Assembly: GCF_030145145.1 (NCBI RefSeq)
Contig: NZ_JAQYWD010000002.1
Span: 124,001 to 188,000, forward strand
DNA length: 64,000 nucleotides
Source: Desulfobacula sp.
GTDB lineage: Bacteria; Desulfobacterota; Desulfobacteria; Desulfobacterales; Desulfobacteraceae
Reading direction: 5' to 3'
Numbering within the stretch: the first letter of the stretch is position 1; each line of letters opens with the position of its first letter. A model generated the notes under the pieces. It made no database searches and was not told where the DNA came from. It saw only the letters and a list, made by a program, of their open reading frames with translations. The position numbers and the translations under genes were made by a program. Of the stretch, positions 28,201 through 35,671 are shown piece by piece.

Positions 28201-31048
28201 CCGACAAGGTCCCCATTTTTGCAAACCCGATAAAGGATTCCGGTGCCAGGTGGGTATTGACCCCCCCCACAATGACCTGATCATGTTCACCGGACAAAAG
28301 TTCGTCAGTGGCCGCGTCAAGGGCTGTCACTGAAGACGCACAGGCTGCATCAACAATGTAATTTGCCCCCCTCACACCCAAATGGCGGGCAATCCTTGAG
28401 GCTTCAATGTTCAGCAGGATACCATGTACCGGATCATATCCGGGATTTTCACCTTCCAGACCTTCCAGCAGGACCTGTTTGACGGTGGCTTGTTCTTCAT
28501 CACTCAAGGTCTGATATTCATCTGTTTTTTCCATCATGGAAACCAGTTGCGGATACCAGTACTTGAGCTGAATGTCATTGCCCAGTTCATTGGAAAGGCA
28601 GGTGGCAATAATCACCGCTGTTCTTGACGGATCATCACAGATCAGGTGATCATTTTCCCCTAAGAGTCCGGCATTTTCAACGGCTTTGTAGGCGGTCTGT
28701 AACACCATTTTCTGGCTCCGGGAAAGTCTTTTTTCCTTGCCCTGGGCATACCCGAACCGTTCCCAGTCAAACTCAAACTGATCCACATGACCTGAAAGGG
28801 TGGTGTAGGTCTTATCCTCTGCACTCCTGTCAGGGTCATAATACAGATCATGATCAAATCTCGATTTTGGCATGGGGCTGATGGAATAGCGTTTATCCAG
28901 AATATTTTCCCACAACCGGTCCGGATCATCGGCATCCGGAAGTGTACAGCCCATGCCCACCACGGCAATTTCATCATTAATTTTGTTTTTCGAGCTTGAA
29001 AAAATCTCAAGGAAATTAAGATTTTTATAAAGGATTGATTTGGCTTCAAAATATTTGTCATGGATCTGTTGTATGGTAACAGACCGGTCAAAAAAAGCCA
29101 GACTGTCCCCCACCAGGAAATTTCCCTTTTCCTTGTGTTCTTCATCTTCAAACCAGGTGTAATGCTCGGGTCCCGGGTTTTTAAAATCCGGGAGAAATCC
29201 TTTGGCCCCGATGAGCAGGGAGCCGATATTTTTCTTTTCAAAGGCTCGTTTTCTGTTCTCAAGCGTTTCCTTGTTTTTCATCATTTCAGCTTCAGTTTCA
29301 AGCATCATCCTGGCAAACTCGGTGGGCGCGGTCCGGGATGCCAATCCCAAACTTTTGCCGATCACCATGGTCTCATTTTCCTGGATAATAATGTCCCGGT
29401 ATTGAGATGTCATACATTGGGTGTCCACGATTTCATCGGTAAACAGATAAACGGTTCCCACCTGCAACCCAATTTTGGCCCCTTTTGCGGCCAGGAAAGC
29501 GGTCAGTCCTGAGATAAAAAACGAGGCAAAACAGGTGGAAATCCCCCCGGCAAAGACCAGGTAGATATCTGACAGGTCATACTTTTTATTGATTAAGCTG
29601 GCAATGGCCGCCTCCCACAACACCATGCTGGAAAGCGTGCCCACATGGCCACCGGCTTCCCCGCCTTCAAAGATAAACCGTTTGCAACCGCTCTTCAGGG
29701 CATTTTCCATCATGGATACCGATGGCGTATGCAGATAGGTTTTGGTCCCTGCCCGCTCAAGATCTGCGGCCTGGGAAGGCATCCCGCCGGCAAAAAGGGC
29801 ATAGGGGATTTTATATTTTTTTACCATGTCCAGGTGTTTTTCCACCATGGGATTAAAGGCTTCAATGCCCACAAGCCCTGCCCCGAAAATTTCCAGTTCC
29901 TGGGCCCCTTTTTTTAACATGGCATCGGCCAGATTTTCAGGAAGGCTTCCCACTGCAAAAAACGGCAAGGCCCCCTGTTCAAAAACCTTTTTCGCGAAAT
30001 CAGCATTATCGGATATATTGGCCATGGGTCCCTGAATCAAAGGGAATCGGGTTCCCTGGTCCCGGGCAAAGGCAGAGTCCGGTTTTACCGGATCAAATGT
30101 GTCAATATCATTTAAATTTTCACCAATGGTTTTGAATAAACCGGCGATAATATCCCCCAGGCAGGTCGAGTCTTTTACAAAATCCTTTGCAAACATCCCA
30201 TCCTGACCCAGATAAAAGAGCGACTGAATAAACGGGACATCGTCCCTGTCAAAGGCGGTCATATGATCGGCAATGGACTGATACACCGCTTGTTTTCCTT
30301 GGGGATCATCACCAAATTCAACGGCCTCAAGTTTCAGGTCTTTAACGATCTTCGTCCCCAGTTTTGCAAACACCCGGTAGATATCCCTGTTATTATAGGA
30401 AATCTCTGTGGAATCACTTTCATCCACCATGGCCAGGAGTTTTTTAAAATTATCCGATACCGGCGCTTCATCTGTCATGAGGAACTGACTGTCCATGACA
30501 AGACCTGACACACCGGCTGCAAACATACCAGTCGCCGTATATTTGCCGACTCCCCCGTGGATGAACAACGGAAGGTCACTGTTTTCCAAGTACCATTGCA
30601 TCAGGATAAAAGAGGAATATCTTGATACCTTTCCACCGGCTTCGTTGCCTTTCAGGATCAAGGCATGGGGGGAAGCCTCTTTTATCCGGTCATTGATATT
30701 GATATCTTTGATCTCAAGAACAATTTTAGTATCGGCAAAATTGCTGACATCGGCAGGTGAGTCCTCTTTTGAAAGGGGAAAAATCAATAGATCAAGGTTC
30801 ATCATCTGCAATTGCTTTATTTTCTCGACAAGGGCTGTATCATGGGTTGATAGTCGAATACCAAAACTGAATGTTTCTCTGGCGAGCAACCTGGCCTTTT
30901 GAAGGATGTCGTCGGGGGATATGAATTCCGTATCAAATACCGGAAGAGCGCCAGCGTTGTAAATATCGTTAAAATACTTTACATCAAATACCTTCACCGG
31001 CGTATAAACCATTAAAGGCAGTCTTGAGTTGAGTATTCTTCTAATCAT
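19286..31048 (-). CDS. Giant PUFA-synthase-like multidomain lipid synthase (3,920 aa)
   Basis: ATG 31048 with GGAG 8 nt upstream. Domain order: degenerate FMN/nitronate-monooxygenase-like domain (about 1-230, KGNEAGGKV, GGVG); PfaD-like FMN enoyl reductase (about 330-640, LIQGPMANIS, EGGEAGGHVG); KS1 (690-1147; Cys903, His1039, His1074); KS2/CLF-like (1173-1620; Cys1380 but the HGT and second His blocks are replaced); AT (about 1645-1940; Ser1755 in GHSVGEY, His1861); KS3 (2050-2560; Cys2308, His2456 in SHETYTPARG, His2496); four ACPs (2655-3044), each with Thr where the pantetheine Ser is expected; KR (about 3090-3540, TGGAGG, YTSAN); hot-dog DH (3600-3900; His3637/His3639, Asp3816). Together these cover all activities of PfaA-PfaD, which make long polyunsaturated or related chains from malonyl units. 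The product here is unknown; no PPTase gene is in the window. Confidence 0.93.
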   Translation of the reverse strand: MIRRILNSRLPLMVYTPVKVFDVKYFNDIYNAGALPVFDTEFISPDDILQKARLLARETFSFGIRLSTHDTALVEKIKQLQMMNLDLLIFPLSKEDSPADVSNFADTKIVLEIKDININDRIKEASPHALILKGNEAGGKVSRYSSFILMQWYLENSDLPLFIHGGVGKYTATGMFAAGVSGLVMDSQFLMTDEAPVSDNFKKLLAMVDESDSTEISYNNRDIYRVFAKLGTKIVKDLKLEAVEFGDDPQGKQAVYQSIADHMTAFDRDDVPFIQSLFYLGQDGMFAKDFVKDSTCLGDIIAGLFKTIGENLNDIDTFDPVKPDSAFARDQGTRFPLIQGPMANISDNADFAKKVFEQGALPFFAVGSLPENLADAMLKKGAQELEIFGAGLVGIEAFNPMVEKHLDMVKKYKIPYALFAGGMPSQAADLERAGTKTYLHTPSVSMMENALKSGCKRFIFEGGEAGGHVGTLSSMVLWEAAIASLINKKYDLSDIYLVFAGGISTCFASFFISGLTAFLAAKGAKIGLQVGTVYLFTDEIVDTQCMTSQYRDIIIQENETMVIGKSLGLASRTAPTEFARMMLETEAEMMKNKETLENRKRAFEKKNIGSLLIGAKGFLPDFKNPGPEHYTWFEDEEHKEKGNFLVGDSLAFFDRSVTIQQIHDKYFEAKSILYKNLNFLEIFSSSKNKINDEIAVVGMGCTLPDADDPDRLWENILDKRYSISPMPKSRFDHDLYYDPDRSAEDKTYTTLSGHVDQFEFDWERFGYAQGKEKRLSRSQKMVLQTAYKAVENAGLLGENDHLICDDPSRTAVIIATCLSNELGNDIQLKYWYPQLVSMMEKTDEYQTLSDEEQATVKQVLLEGLEGENPGYDPVHGILLNIEASRIARHLGVRGANYIVDAACASSVTALDAATDELLSGEHDQVIVGGVNTHLAPESFIGFAKMGTLSATGSYPFDQRADGFILGEGSVVFVLKRMKDAIRDKNRILGVINAIGSSSDGKGKAIAAPNPTGQVLSVQRCFENIRPDIRPEDIGFIEAHGTATTIGDQAELETLNLIYKNASAGISSIKSQIGHLLGCAGSAGLLKALLTVKKGILPPNGQFETLSKNHDLNGSSLFIIKEPTQWTQETNTSRKAAVSSYGFGGINYHIVVEQMTPHYSPVPRDIFTDPAYDFNDDRIVVAGLGVFLPGAKNTKEFWEKLQSGKKQLSGIPLSHFDNDAYAKADKTSPYWLPKVNAGIVKDYKFNNLKYRMPPMMVKSIERGQLFGLEAANEALESSGLLAQLSAGNKVGVILGTIAGERQSKNIIRVRKQFIGNIIKTCPDMDTDTLTRLSEQVVAAIRNTIPENNEDTTPGLLSNIISGRITNYFGLNGANYVIDASCASASIAMRNAARNLKHKDLDFVLAGGVDCNLYPAVLMAFKRIGLLSEGECNFYDSRADGYVMGEGAAIHLMTTYKKAKEYDLEILGEINACSVRSSVPDHLLSPSEQTFVSTINETYYKSGIRKQDINHLDLFAFSNIFGDMVEKQVIENCFDHEMQCGNVKPQFGYFKAANPAVAMAKLMLMNQNGKMLPDFNYNPDHSTLNDSKILTPADRITVRPKGQSFRFAANVNGIGGNHCHMIMSTLPAVLDKEEPAIDVEFQAAAGDDIVLIDHAYSADERGKKLRMVALLSGQGAQRSHMMKALFERDAHIRTVMEKGEKIFVEQRGYSLLDMMFGTDEAINSTQNTQPAVFLSSAAIYSRLTQEGFSPDYFIGHSVGEYTALFCSGMLSFEDTMRLIIKRSDLMYDSTVKVSGKIMVVFKNERETEQMIRKSFVANIYITNKNSEKQTAVSGTAEAIDKFCAFLTEQQVFYKKLNLTGAFHTPLLQDASNQLRAYLETITFNDTRFGSIISNTHARPYPERPEEVKDLLAKQIISPVEFIKSIENVYVSGRTHFIEIGPSRLLVNLLKNINIGEYGTAVSVDAKSGEVKSFEACRKYLADCNSIFEAKPVPVSPAMVAPETRELLPKALPKIEMSQDFESFKQNNQQLVDQILYKEYQRQKRESAIDAIERYHFNTNKILISGVSVGLPGKARRVFAADNFDAILNGDNFIDALTVEAQDRLIDKNITKLYKQPDGNARFVQITKAEDVIHLAGQLGYFDLTDEYGIKEQYDITMAMGIAAGIEALKDANIPLVMQYKSVKDGKTMIPDGFALPQEMQEETGVIITSLWPNGETLMLELEKYFYEKFFLKPYEEFETIYYFLMEKIKDLEIKEQLTEWFFKSKSRKRSEFETYKFDRNFLANACPLGSAHLAQIIKAKGPNTLVSSACASTTLAIGIAEDWIRVGRCKRVLVVGGENATSPAQNQWVGSGFLALGAATIKKRVSEAAKPFDEDRNGTILGSGAVGLVIESETCARQRGMNGQCEILGTHIANSAFHTYNIDVPHMSREMKKFVTKVETQNDIQKEDYADKLLFMSHETYTPARGGSADAEVTALESTFADHLNSICISNTKGFTGHTLGAAIEDVVLIKALQKRKAPPIANLKKIPDHFKRLNFSGQEKINCEYGLHLAAGFGSHFAFMFVKRVEENRVDGNVKYQNWLQHITGSANPEIKIIDNTLCAVAGGEALPAVTRKTEPLEIPAVPVVPAMPSVVPVVPETVVPAETAPVEAHPGMLAGAGALETIKTIIADQTGYAADMLEDDLDLEADLGIDTVKQVEIFGNIASRFGFSVPDDLKLRDLNTIARLGAYVTTRLDISAAETAGSIPDAVQPDVQATQKATVPSNAMAMITQVIADQTGYAIDMLEEDLDLEADLGIDTVKQVEIFGKISALFGFSVPDDLKLRDLNTIARLEEYVTTRLDIHAAEMAASPPAKDAGQPDPQPARPGVPSNAVAMITQVIADQTGYTADMLDADLDLEADLGIDTVKQVEIFAKISAHFGFSVPDDLKLRDLNTIARLGEYVQSRVGGSHETPPPAEPLETVSVPVDAPAQDEDVIAMVKSVIAAQTGYTVDMLEEGLDLEADLGIDTVKQVEIFAKVSSHFGFSVPDDLKLRELNTIAKLSDYIKTRAGAAPAPQTAPKAAQASQALSRATDRVMLPNATNEFPDPTSPIKRLIVRARESQVLELSKKDFKGKKIIVSLDSHGFAKAVIQKIKQKNGDVITIGSKDADFIFDLTDVKATEKRVEEFKAAFPDINGFIHLAPLDFYFNQDPEGKIDDALNTTIKSFFVMIKSLFETFEQKGTVLGTLSFDSVVFPYGKGCGDIHPLFAGLAGLMKTANKELPDTLVKVVDFSYKHPKKNISRITDLFLNELLSEDTRVEVGYKNKKRYVLSMKPSIADKTQQVISENETMLVTGGAGGITYEIIKQVVEKYKTNLIILDINDIYSTDAKYLDKASTPAELMALLREDMPGVKPVEIKRALDRLMRVRLSIDNIEYLQSQGVSVAYNCVDVTDAAAVKAVVDKYDKIDGIFHAAGMEMSQFIPKKELWSFELVVDVKVKGMTNLLQAFKDRTYKYFFTFSSVTARFGNEGQVDYTSANDFLGKTLFRQKQLHPERTYKVYAWTAWGGVGMATNPTVKRVLEERGIQFLPMEQGVKFFMADLLDKTESEMVFSGLDYSFDRDGLLGDPEDVPFPFLDTPVEKTATGMTYSRVLDIERDLFLHDHTMDDVPLFLGATGIETMAEVARSLSDDKPHLVELTDLHIPYGIKLLKGRPKELLISGNRSSEGLFNCRITSLFKNPKGLVLGDPKLHYEGTCRFAEKPLKAKKIKLPPFSPVAWKGEFETLVYNPKRLFMFGLFNTITDINSFDGNTLITTVADNSLKEFFKGVKNPHFVTSPILVDAMFQTGGLLEFFTSSRTVLPYKIKSFKVYREVERQTKYFCITEKMTSGEETNTYDLKLVDKNGNLFVAVDSFEMIKLNRLDPADQIIDRVEFTRLDEKQGATIR
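21915..23090 (-). repeat. Four tandem acyl-carrier-protein repeats within the synthase
   Basis: Repeat unit about 105 codons: DQTGY, LDLEADLGIDTVKQVEIF, GFSVPDDLKLRDLNTIARL, joined by Pro/Ala/Val linkers. The attachment residue is Thr in each: positions 2691, 2796, 2902 and 3005 (codons ACG, ACG, ACC, ACC). Units are very similar, consistent with recent duplication or gene conversion. Confidence 0.9.
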
Positions 31049-31124
31049 AAGTGTTTCTCCATCATTTGTTTATGTTTTATTTCCACAGCACAACCATGGA
31101 AATTCACGTTATCCGCTTATATCT

Positions 31125-31140
31125 ATCAAGTATCGTGCCA
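31125..31140 (-). promoter_or_regulatory. Sigma54-type promoter of the giant synthase
   Basis: On the minus strand TGGCACGATACTTGAT: a perfect -24 block (TGGCACG), four bases, then TTGAT in place of TTGCA. Spacing GG-N10-G is correct. Transcription would start near 31114, about 65 nt before the ATG. The divergent neighbour encodes a sigma54 activator. Confidence 0.65.
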
Positions 31141-31248
31141 AAAGGGTTAGAATTTCGTAACTATTCAAAATTATGTCTATTTTTTAATATGATCCGGATT
31201 TTAAGTCCTCTCATACTGATTTTTTTCTTGCATTTTATGCATACTCCT

Positions 31249-31264
31249 TGTACAAAATTGTACA
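31249..31264. promoter_or_regulatory. Activator-site-like inverted repeat between synthase and regulator
   Basis: TGTACAA-AA-TTGTACA, 7-bp arms, about 110-125 bp upstream of the sigma54 promoter and 32 bp before the regulator start. The distance suits an enhancer-binding-protein site; it may also serve autoregulation of the activator. Confidence 0.5.
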
Positions 31265-31295
31265 TGATTAGATTTGTTATCGGATGGGAAAAAAA

Positions 31296-32780
31296 ATGAA
31301 ACCAGCCACGCTCAATTCCGAAGAGTACCCGTTTTTCAAAACCGTTTATAATGCCGCGTTTGCCAATCCCTTCAGTGAGTTAAGAGAAACACTGGACCTT
31401 AAAATTGCCGGCCTTTTCCCTTCGGCTTCCCGGCGGGAAAGCATTGACCAGTGCATCAATGAAGTGAATCTCCGGATAAAAAAGCTTGAACACCAGGGCC
31501 GCGCCAATATCAATGCCTTTCATGGACAGGACAGGGACATCATCACCATTGTCTTCCTCTTTGATATCTTTCACAAATTCAGGGATGATTTTGATCAGCT
31601 GATCAAGGATCAAATCAAGGCTGAAGACACATTAATCAAGGTTCCCTTTGCCCCAAAAGCCATCCACATGCTCCAGGCAAAGGGGTTTGACGACAAGCGT
31701 ATCTCCCACTATTTTGCCCTTTCCTATCAACTCAGACGGGCCTTTTACTTTATTTCCAACTCCCTGGTGGGCGACAGCCCGTGCATGAAAAAGCTTAAAA
31801 AACATTTGTGGTACAATGTTTTTACTTACAATATGGAACTTTACAGCAAATTTTTATGGAACAAAATGGAGGACTTTTCCACCCTTTTGCTGGGGGAAAC
31901 CGGCACGGGAAAAGGCACGGCTGCTAAAGCCATTGGCAGAAGCGGATATATTCCCTTTGATGAAAAAAAGCAATGCTTTACCCAGAGCTTCACCCGGGCG
32001 TTTTCGTCCCTGAACCTTTCCCAGTATCCTGAGACCCTCCTGGAATCTGAATTGTTCGGCCACACAAAAGGGGCGTTCACAGGCGCAATGGAGGATTACC
32101 AGGGGGTGTTTGACCGGTGCAGTCCCCATGGGTCCATTCTTTTGGATGAAATCGGTGAAATCCCCAACCATGTGCAGATCAAACTATTAAGAATCCTTCA
32201 GGAAAGAAGTTTTTCTCCTGTGGGAACCCACGAGACATCAAGATTCAATGGTCGGGTCATCGCCGCCACCAACCGGCCGAAAAAAGACATCCTCAGCGGC
32301 AAGGTCTTCAGAGATGATTTCTATTACCGGCTGTGCTCCGATATCATTGAAGTGCCCCCCCTTAGCATCCGGATCAAAGAGAAACCATCTGAACTGGATG
32401 ACCTCCTGGATTTTACCATTCAGAGGATGACAGGCACCCGTTCTGAAAAATTAACGTCTAAAGTCAAAAGAATTATTGACCGACAGCTTGGAAAACATTA
32501 TCAATGGCCAGGAAATGTCCGGGAACTTGAACAATGCGTAAGGAGCGTTTTATTGCGGCGGGACTATAAAGGCAAACAGACAGATACGGTGGAAAGCGGT
32601 TCCCTTTCCCAGGAATTGACCCAGGGGATCTTGAACCGGAACATATTGGTTTCCTCTCTGATATCCGGTTATTGCAAGGTCCTGTACGACAAATTCGGCA
32701 CCTATGAAAAGGTTGCAAAACTGACAGGACTGGATAGAAGGACCATAAAAAAACATATTATGAATTTCAAACGAGACTGA
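31296..32780 (+). CDS. Sigma54-dependent transcriptional activator, divergent from the synthase
   Basis: 494 residues from ATG 31296; the in-frame ATG at 31284 adds MGKK. N-terminal 190 residues form an unrecognised helical domain (EYPFFKTVYNAAFANPFSEL), not a receiver, PAS or GAF domain that I can identify. Then an AAA+ domain: Walker A GETGTGKGT, the sigma54-contact loop GAFTGA (in GHTKGAFTGAMEDYQG), Walker B GSILLDEIGEI, arginine-finger area RDDFYYRL. The C-terminus holds a Fis-like helix-turn-helix (YEKVAKLTGLDRRTIKKHIM). It should remodel sigma54 polymerase, most simply at the promoter at 31125-31140. It is followed 8 nt later by the acyltransferase gene. Its signal is unknown. Confidence 0.88.
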   Translation: MKPATLNSEEYPFFKTVYNAAFANPFSELRETLDLKIAGLFPSASRRESIDQCINEVNLRIKKLEHQGRANINAFHGQDRDIITIVFLFDIFHKFRDDFDQLIKDQIKAEDTLIKVPFAPKAIHMLQAKGFDDKRISHYFALSYQLRRAFYFISNSLVGDSPCMKKLKKHLWYNVFTYNMELYSKFLWNKMEDFSTLLLGETGTGKGTAAKAIGRSGYIPFDEKKQCFTQSFTRAFSSLNLSQYPETLLESELFGHTKGAFTGAMEDYQGVFDRCSPHGSILLDEIGEIPNHVQIKLLRILQERSFSPVGTHETSRFNGRVIAATNRPKKDILSGKVFRDDFYYRLCSDIIEVPPLSIRIKEKPSELDDLLDFTIQRMTGTRSEKLTSKVKRIIDRQLGKHYQWPGNVRELEQCVRSVLLRRDYKGKQTDTVESGSLSQELTQGILNRNILVSSLISGYCKVLYDKFGTYEKVAKLTGLDRRTIKKHIMNFKRD

Positions 32781-32788
32781 AAAAAGTT

Positions 32789-33676
32789 ATGCTCTATTTT
32801 TTACCCCATCCCCTCAAAGGCATATTATCGATTGTGCTCTATGCACTGAACACCATCTGCCTGACCCTCCCGTTGATTCTCTTTTCTTTTTTCAAATTTA
32901 TCGTACCGGTTCAGTCGTTTATTGTGATTCTTGATAAACTCCTCATCGCCATTGCCACCCTCTGGATAGGCATCAATTCATTCAATTCAAAGTTGTTCTG
33001 TAAAATAGACTGGGATATCAGGGGGCTTGAAAAATTAAAAGAAAAAGAATGGTACCTGGTTTTGTCCAATCACCAGTCCTGGGTGGACATTCTGGTGCTG
33101 CAGACAACCTTGAACCAAAAAATCCCCATGCTCAAATTTTTCTTAAAACAGGAACTGATCTGGGTCCCTTTTTTAGGCCTTGCCTGGTGGGCACTGGATT
33201 TTCCGTTTATGAAACGGTATTCAAAAAAACAATTAATCGAAAAACCCCATCTAAAGGGCAAGGATATTGCGAACACCAAAAAGGCCTGTGAAAAGTTTAA
33301 ACACACCCCCATCTCCATTATAAATTTTGTTGAAGGGACTCGATTCACGCCCCAAAAAAAAATGTCCCAGAACAATCATTTCAAGTATCTCCTGAGTCCA
33401 AAAGCCGGCGGTATCGCCTTTGTCTTGAATTCCATGGGCGATTATTTTCATAACATCATTGATATCACCATTGTGTATCCGGATAAAATCCCCACATTCT
33501 GGGAGTATATTTCAGGAAGGGTTCATAAAATTATCATTGACTTTGACGTCATCCCCTTAACCGATTCTCTGATTGGAGATTATTCAAATGACCCTGAATA
33601 TAAGGATCATTTTTTCAAATGGCTGAACAGGCTATGGCAAAAGAAAGATGAAAAAATAAATGCCTTGAAATCTTAA
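32789..33676 (+). CDS. Lysophospholipid acyltransferase (PlsC/YihG-like)
   Basis: 295 residues. Two N-terminal hydrophobic segments (about 10-65) precede the LPLAT domain: catalytic NHQSWVD (HX4D, about residue 95), then FLKQELIWVPFLG, PFMKRYS, and substrate block NFVEGTRFT (about residue 182). Length and the FVEGTR form fit the YihG-type subgroup of 1-acyl-glycerol-3-phosphate acyltransferases at the inner membrane. It starts 8 nt after the sigma54 activator gene, so the two are one operon and both sit beside the giant synthase. I infer that it helps put the synthase product into phospholipid. Confidence 0.88.
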   Translation: MLYFLPHPLKGILSIVLYALNTICLTLPLILFSFFKFIVPVQSFIVILDKLLIAIATLWIGINSFNSKLFCKIDWDIRGLEKLKEKEWYLVLSNHQSWVDILVLQTTLNQKIPMLKFFLKQELIWVPFLGLAWWALDFPFMKRYSKKQLIEKPHLKGKDIANTKKACEKFKHTPISIINFVEGTRFTPQKKMSQNNHFKYLLSPKAGGIAFVLNSMGDYFHNIIDITIVYPDKIPTFWEYISGRVHKIIIDFDVIPLTDSLIGDYSNDPEYKDHFFKWLNRLWQKKDEKINALKS

Positions 33677-33691
33677 AAAAACACCCTTTTT

Positions 33692-35647
33692 TTAACGATT
33701 TTCCACCTCCAGCCGGTATACAGCAGCCGGTGTTCCATCACCGTCAGAACCCAGCACTTCCTTGATCTTTGCATGGCGTATCAATCGGTCCACCCGCATT
33801 TCACTGTGTTCACCAGCAATATGGGTTCCCGGCAGAATGGCCCCGGCAACCACAACGACAGGGTTACCCGGATTATCGCTGGCCCAGGCAATAAGATGGG
33901 TTTTCTCGTCAAGAAACGTCCCGAGTCTTTTTTTTAATATGTCTATTTCTCTGTCTGTTTTTTTCAGTTTCGCTTCAATTTGTTCGCCCTTATCAAAACA
34001 GGCTTCCAGCAACGCTTCTGCCTTTTGAGCCGTTCGTTTCAAGTTTTTGAGGCGGGAAAGATCTGCGATTTGTTTTTGAAGCACCTGATCAGTGGCCGTT
34101 AACCTTTCTTTGTTTGCCTGATGGCGGCCCATCTGGCCGTTCAACGCATCAACCCGGGCCCTGTTTTTTGCCAATTCTTTTTCTACAAATACGTCATGTC
34201 CCACTTTTATCACACAGGGATCGGCCTTCTCAGTGCCGATATGACAGGCTTTAACCCCCATTTTGGCAGTGATTCTTGACGATATAAGCGTTCCCGCTTC
34301 AACCAGGCAGCTCCCGGAACAGTCCACATCCGTATCAACAATTTCTCGTTCAATGATCACATTCCCCATACAGACCACTTCCGAGTTATGGATAAATGCT
34401 GCAGTGACATTCCCCCGGGAATAAATCTTGGCACCCTCAACACCGCCGGCAATGGTCACATTTCCCTCTGCCGTTATCTGGCCCCCTTCCAGGGCCATGG
34501 CAGTAATGTCATTGCCGGTTACCTTACAACCGGATGTAATCCGTCCATTAATCTGCACATTCCCATCATAATCAAGATGACCGGTTTCATCATCCCCATC
34601 ACCGTCAATAAAATAGGACTCAACCATACGGATCTGACCGGACAGGCTGTATTTCGGGGATCCTCTTACCGTGGAAAGAACTTTAAATCCGTCCTCTGAA
34701 AGCGTTGTTCCTTTTCCAAGTTTTAACACCATGTCCCTTCCCGGTGTGGTTTCAATTTCTTCACCAAAAACCGTATACCCGGTTCGCGGTGCAATCATGG
34801 GAATTTTTTCTGCCAGCACGGTCCCTTTCTCAAGATAGGGGATGTCACCCCGTTCCTTAAACCCACTGACACCTTCCGCCTTTGTCAGATCGCCGGCTTT
34901 CACGTAATCGGTATTAAAAAAAAACTCCAGGCGTGCCCCTTTCCCCTTAACGGGGGGAACCCCGTTTGCAACCCTGAAATATTTTGTTTTAAATCCGGTG
35001 GAAAAAATAAATCCCTGGATCTGTTCATCCTTGACCAATCCCTTTACAATCCCTTTTTCTGACAGGGCTTCCTTTATTTGAGCCGGCGTAATGGTCGGGT
35101 CAAACACATCTGTTTTTATCAAAAACGCTGCCATGAAATCTTCAGAAACTTTAAGGTTGATCCCCTGGACAAGGGTTTCAGGATGGCTCAGGAATTCGTT
35201 TTTTTCTTCAGGTCTGGTATTGGGTTCCGCCTGGAGCCTTTTTTGTGATCTGAGGATATCATCGCGCTGATTTGTGGTCAACATACCCGCCTCAATCAGC
35301 AGATCCCCAATCAGGCGGAATTTTTTTTTGTTTATTATATCGTTTTTCTGTTCTTCCAGGACCAGCTTTAAAACACTTCGATTGATAAGCCCTTTTTGAA
35401 TCGCAATCGCACCAAACTTGAATTCCTTCTTCCGCAACTCAATGGCTTTTGCAGCCCGGAAAAGTCTTTCCATATTTTGAACGGAAATCAGTTCATTGGA
35501 TAAAAAATAGGTTTTTAAATCGCCCGTCAGGTCCTTTGCACCGGAACACCTGGATACGCCCGTTTGAAGATTTTCCTCGGTAATGAGACCATGTTTAACC
35601 GCCAGAATACCGATTAAGGGAATGTGTAATTTGCCATCGTTTCCCAT
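33692..35647 (-). CDS. DUF342/FapA-domain protein
   Basis: 651 residues, ATG 35647 with GGAGG just upstream. The N-terminal 140 residues contain two helical repeats of the type GLI-x-LQ (ILAVKHGLITEENLQ, IGDLLIEAGMLT). The centre is the FapA N-terminal domain (TGYTVFGEEIETTPGRD) followed by a right-handed beta-helix of Gly/Val-rich turns (GNVQINGRITSGCKVTGNDI). A long coiled coil (about 500-580) and a short end domain follow. FapA-like proteins are widespread, linked to motility or polymer/polysaccharide production, without a settled role. It is convergent with the acyltransferase gene and 24 nt downstream of the IspH fusion gene. Confidence 0.85.
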   Translation of the reverse strand: MGNDGKLHIPLIGILAVKHGLITEENLQTGVSRCSGAKDLTGDLKTYFLSNELISVQNMERLFRAAKAIELRKKEFKFGAIAIQKGLINRSVLKLVLEEQKNDIINKKKFRLIGDLLIEAGMLTTNQRDDILRSQKRLQAEPNTRPEEKNEFLSHPETLVQGINLKVSEDFMAAFLIKTDVFDPTITPAQIKEALSEKGIVKGLVKDEQIQGFIFSTGFKTKYFRVANGVPPVKGKGARLEFFFNTDYVKAGDLTKAEGVSGFKERGDIPYLEKGTVLAEKIPMIAPRTGYTVFGEEIETTPGRDMVLKLGKGTTLSEDGFKVLSTVRGSPKYSLSGQIRMVESYFIDGDGDDETGHLDYDGNVQINGRITSGCKVTGNDITAMALEGGQITAEGNVTIAGGVEGAKIYSRGNVTAAFIHNSEVVCMGNVIIEREIVDTDVDCSGSCLVEAGTLISSRITAKMGVKACHIGTEKADPCVIKVGHDVFVEKELAKNRARVDALNGQMGRHQANKERLTATDQVLQKQIADLSRLKNLKRTAQKAEALLEACFDKGEQIEAKLKKTDREIDILKKRLGTFLDEKTHLIAWASDNPGNPVVVVAGAILPGTHIAGEHSEMRVDRLIRHAKIKEVLGSDGDGTPAAVYRLEVENR

Positions 35648-35671
35648 TGCCCTCCTCTCTTCGTAACCATC

